In this document: positions 61,586 to 64,000 of the stretch, one piece after another
Layout: each line of letters begins with the position of its first letter
Numbering within the stretch: the stretch's first letter is position 1
From: Eggerthella timonensis
GTDB taxonomy: Bacteria; Actinomycetota; Coriobacteriia; Coriobacteriales; Eggerthellaceae
DNA length: 64,000 nucleotides
Reading direction: 5' to 3'
NCBI RefSeq assembly: GCF_900184265.1
Contig: NZ_FXXA01000002.1
Span: forward strand, 1,758,918 to 1,822,917
The notes under the pieces: model-generated
What the model was told of the DNA's origin: nothing
What the model saw: the letters and a program-made list of their open reading frames with translations, nothing else
Databases searched by the model: none
Made by a program: the position numbers and the translations under genes

Positions 61586-63284
61586 TATCTTCGCGCCCTA
61601 CAAATGGGAGGCGCTGTTCGAGCGCTGGCCCGACATCCTGGCCGCGTTCGGCACCACGGTGGGCATCTCGGTGCTGGCGCTGGTCATCGCGCTGGCGCTG
61701 GGCATCGTGTTCGGCGTGCTGTCGGTATCGCGCATCCCCGTGCTGCGCGGCATCACCCGCGTGTACGTCGAGGTTGTGCAGAACGTGCCGTTGCTGCTGC
61801 AGGTGTTCGTGTTCTACGCCATCTTCCCCTTGCTCGGCCTGTCGCTGGCCGCGTTCTGGATCGGGGTCCTGGCCATCGGCATCTACCACGGCGGCTACAT
61901 CTCCGAGGTGGTGCGCTCCGGCATCGGCTCCATCCACCGCGGGCAGTTCGAGGCGGCGAAGAGCCAGGGCTTCTCGTACTGGCAGTCGATGTTCGTGATC
62001 ATATTGCCCCAGGCCATCCGCATCATCATGCCGCCATTGGCCGTGCAGGCCGCGAACCTCGTGAAGAACACGTCGGTGCTCGCGCTCATCGCGGGCGGCG
62101 AGCTCATGTACTTCTCGAACTCGTTCGCGGGGGCGACGAGCTACTACGGCCCGGTGTACGTGGTTGCGGCGCTGCTGTACTTCGTCATCTGCTTCCCGCT
62201 GTCGCGCCTGGCGCTGTACCTCGAGCGCCGCACGCGCTCTCATAGGCACCTGGCCACCGGCGACGCCACCGAGGCGCTGTCCGAGGACACGATGGAGGTC
62301 ACGCCGGGCACGCACGACATCACGGGCCGGGCGGCGGCGGACACGATGGCCGGCGGCGTGCAGACCATGTACGGCACGGTGGACATCGCGCCGGCGCGCG
62401 TGGCGCCCTCGCCGCGCCACCCGCTGCACGCGCTCGCCGAGGACGCGCTCGAGCCGGGCGTGGCGCCGGAGGATCCGTACGACCAGACCTTCACCGGTAA
62501 CCAGGCTGCCGAGATCGCCGACGAGATCGGGCGCGAGATCGCGCAGGAGATCGCCGAGCAGTGCGGCGACGACGAGGCGTGCGCCGCTCGCATCATGCGC
62601 ACGAAGTCGGGGCGCGTGAAGGCGCACCGTCGCCTCGAGCGCCGGGTCGCCGCGCGCCGCGGCGTCGAGGGTGCGCGCGGGTCGGGGGCGGCGATGCCCA
62701 CGACGCCCGACGCCGCCGCCGAGGGCGCGCGCGACGGGCGGGCGCGCCATCGCTCGCCCGAGGCCGACGACGCGCTCGCCTCGCGGGCCGAGACGGTGAC
62801 GAGCGACCGTATCACGAGCGACGTGCGACGTCGCGTTGACGAAAGCGCGCAGGCCCAGGCCGCGCGCGACCGGGTCCGCGACCGCGCGGAGCTGGGAGAG
62901 GAGGCTTTCTTGGATAACGACTACCTGCCGGGCGAGCTGGAGCAGCCCGATGAGCGCATCGCCCAGGTGCGCGCGCCGCACGACGAAGCCGATTTCGACG
63001 CCGAGGCCGAGGACGCCGCGGAGCGCGAAAGCCGCCGCGAGCGCCGCGAGGAGCATCGCGCAAAACGTCGAGAGCGACGCGAGGCGCGCGAGCGGGCCGA
63101 CGAGACCGGCGGTCCTCAGACCGTGCAGCCCGACGACGTGCGCCTCGACGAGGAGGCGGACGAAGCGCTCGAGGACGCCGAGGAGGCGGCCGAGATCGAC
63201 GAGCGCTCCATGGACGTGGAGCGCAGCGAGCTCGCCGCGGGCGAAGAGGCCGCCACGACCGACGACGGGCGGAAGGATCGCTGA
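61578..63284 (+). CDS. Amino-acid importer permease with about 345-residue charged cytoplasmic tail
   Basis: A 568-residue protein. Residues 1-220 are a complete HisM/GlnP-type permease with five helices and the EAA loop EAAKSQGFSYWQSMFVIILPQAIRI. The rest, about 345 residues, is hydrophilic, very rich in A, E, R and D, with predicted coiled coil. No known domain recognised. It overlaps the binding-protein gene by 8 bases and the second permease by 1. Confidence 0.85.
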   Translation: MLDIFAPYKWEALFERWPDILAAFGTTVGISVLALVIALALGIVFGVLSVSRIPVLRGITRVYVEVVQNVPLLLQVFVFYAIFPLLGLSLAAFWIGVLAIGIYHGGYISEVVRSGIGSIHRGQFEAAKSQGFSYWQSMFVIILPQAIRIIMPPLAVQAANLVKNTSVLALIAGGELMYFSNSFAGATSYYGPVYVVAALLYFVICFPLSRLALYLERRTRSHRHLATGDATEALSEDTMEVTPGTHDITGRAAADTMAGGVQTMYGTVDIAPARVAPSPRHPLHALAEDALEPGVAPEDPYDQTFTGNQAAEIADEIGREIAQEIAEQCGDDEACAARIMRTKSGRVKAHRRLERRVAARRGVEGARGSGAAMPTTPDAAAEGARDGRARHRSPEADDALASRAETVTSDRITSDVRRRVDESAQAQAARDRVRDRAELGEEAFLDNDYLPGELEQPDERIAQVRAPHDEADFDAEAEDAAERESRRERREEHRAKRRERREARERADETGGPQTVQPDDVRLDEEADEALEDAEEAAEIDERSMDVERSELAAGEEAATTDDGRKDR

Positions 63285-63946
63285 TGAGCGACATCGCCGC
63301 CCTGTTCACGTGGGTCAACATGCGCTTCCTGTTGCAGGGGCTCGGCATGACGCTGCTCATTTCCGCCCTGGCCATCCTCTGCTCGGTGGTGCTCGGCACG
63401 GTCATCTCGGTCATGCGCACGTCGAACGTCCGCGTGCTGCGGGGCATCGCCACGGTGTACATCGAGATATTCAAGAACACGCCGCTCCTGCTGTGGATCA
63501 TGTTCACGTTCTTCGTGGCCCAGCTACCGCCCATCGGGGCAGCCGTGCTGGCGTTCACGCTGTTCACGAGCGCGAGCGTGGCCGAGATCGTGCGCGGAGG
63601 CCTGGCCAGCGTGCCGCACGGCCAGTACGAGGCCGCCAAGTCGCAGGGGTTCTCCGCGGTGCAGACCTACGCGGTGATCATCCTGCCGCAGGCGCTGCGC
63701 AACATGGTGCCCGCGCTGCTGTCGCAGTTCGTAACCACCATCAAGGACACGAGCTACCTCTGGGGCGCCATGGCGCTGCAGGAGCTCATGGGTCGCGGCA
63801 TGATCCTCATGAACAGCTACAACTCCACTGTGCAGATCTTCGCCATCTTCGGCATCATGGCGCTCATCTACTTCATCGTGTGCTTCACGCTGTCGCAGAT
63901 CGTGCGCGCCTACCAGCGCAGGCTGAAGGAAGCCCGCACGGCGTAG
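63284..63946 (+). CDS. Amino-acid importer permease 2
   Basis: A 220-residue HisM/GlnP-type permease with EAAKSQGFSAVQTYAVIILPQALRNMVP and five TM helices. Its ATG overlaps the stop of the long permease by one base. The last 54 bases of the window after it hold no feature. Confidence 0.93.
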   Translation: MSDIAALFTWVNMRFLLQGLGMTLLISALAILCSVVLGTVISVMRTSNVRVLRGIATVYIEIFKNTPLLLWIMFTFFVAQLPPIGAAVLAFTLFTSASVAEIVRGGLASVPHGQYEAAKSQGFSAVQTYAVIILPQALRNMVPALLSQFVTTIKDTSYLWGAMALQELMGRGMILMNSYNSTVQIFAIFGIMALIYFIVCFTLSQIVRAYQRRLKEARTA

Positions 63947-64000
63947 AAGGGGATGCGGGCGCGTTTCCCTGTTATCTCCGAATGCCGCGCGAAGTCGAAG

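Overview
The window looks like a chromosomal segment of a high-GC, anaerobic Coriobacteriia member, most plausibly Eggerthella or a close relative in the Eggerthellaceae. This is an inference. It rests on the strong GC bias (nearly every gene has long antisense shadow ORFs), the 12-helix membrane LuxR-type regulators next to exported multiheme proteins, the expanded set of triheme lipoproteins fused to sulfite-oxidase-fold domains, and the oxygen-defence genes (desulfoferrodoxin, flavin reductase-rubredoxin). The DNA is mostly core housekeeping with accessory respiratory modules between. No prophage, CRISPR array, rRNA or tRNA was found.

Layout. 1-2.7 kb: end of the histidine operon (hisA partial, hisF, hisI), interrupted by a DUF1016/YhcG-type PDDEXK nuclease gene with its own promoter. 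2.8-10.7 kb: a degenerate GGDEF-EAL protein, transaldolase, rho with an N/Q/R-rich tail, sppA, and a methionyl-tRNA-synthetase-like gene whose amino-acid pocket and KMSKS loop are altered. 11-20.4 kb: two paralogous respiratory modules. Each pairs a secreted triheme cytochrome/SUOX-fold lipoprotein with a smaller SUOX-fold partner and sits next to its own 12-TM LuxR regulator. The two regulators have almost identical DNA-binding domains and shared operator-like half-sites lie in both control regions. 20.5-26.2 kb: rnhA, a NlpC/P60 hydrolase, engB, a kinase/zinc-ribbon pair and an MFS pump. 26.3-28.2 kb: an HTH-membrane protein and a second DUF1016 nuclease gene bracketed by 21-bp direct repeats. 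28.6-37.7 kb: rpsB-tsf, murA, an LCP protein, a NifU-like protein, pdxST, lgt, desulfoferrodoxin. 38-41.7 kb: a third respiratory module, divergent from a Crp/Fnr regulator. 42-46.6 kb: pyk, a RhaD-like aldolase, rpmE, moeA. 46.6-52.4 kb: an iron-type ABC importer, a DUF364 protein, a P-loop NTPase carrying two perfect parS sequences, and a Fur-box-controlled flavin reductase-rubredoxin. 52.5-64 kb: methyltransferase, thyX, a YqhQ-like protein, an SBP-GGDEF receptor, a NatAB-like exporter, and a polar amino-acid ABC importer in which one permease has a giant charged tail.

How it fits together. The three cytochrome/SUOX loci, Crp/Fnr, the LuxR proteins, moeA and the iron importer point to exported redox proteins switched on by substrate or redox signals. 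All six exported SUOX-fold proteins carry Sec or lipoprotein signals without a twin arginine, so they may not carry molybdopterin. In two of the three loci the small partner gene is split, at two different positions.

Most worth checking: (i) both DUF1016 genes contain a near-perfect palindrome at the same codon position, and one has a second copy just past its stop; (ii) the shared DNA-binding domain and operator of the two membrane LuxR proteins; (iii) the Moco-independent-looking SUOX/triheme family; (iv) the MetRS-like paralogue; (v) a family of intergenic inverted repeats built on a GAGAC-GGGACGGGG-GTCTC unit; (vi) four parS-like sites.
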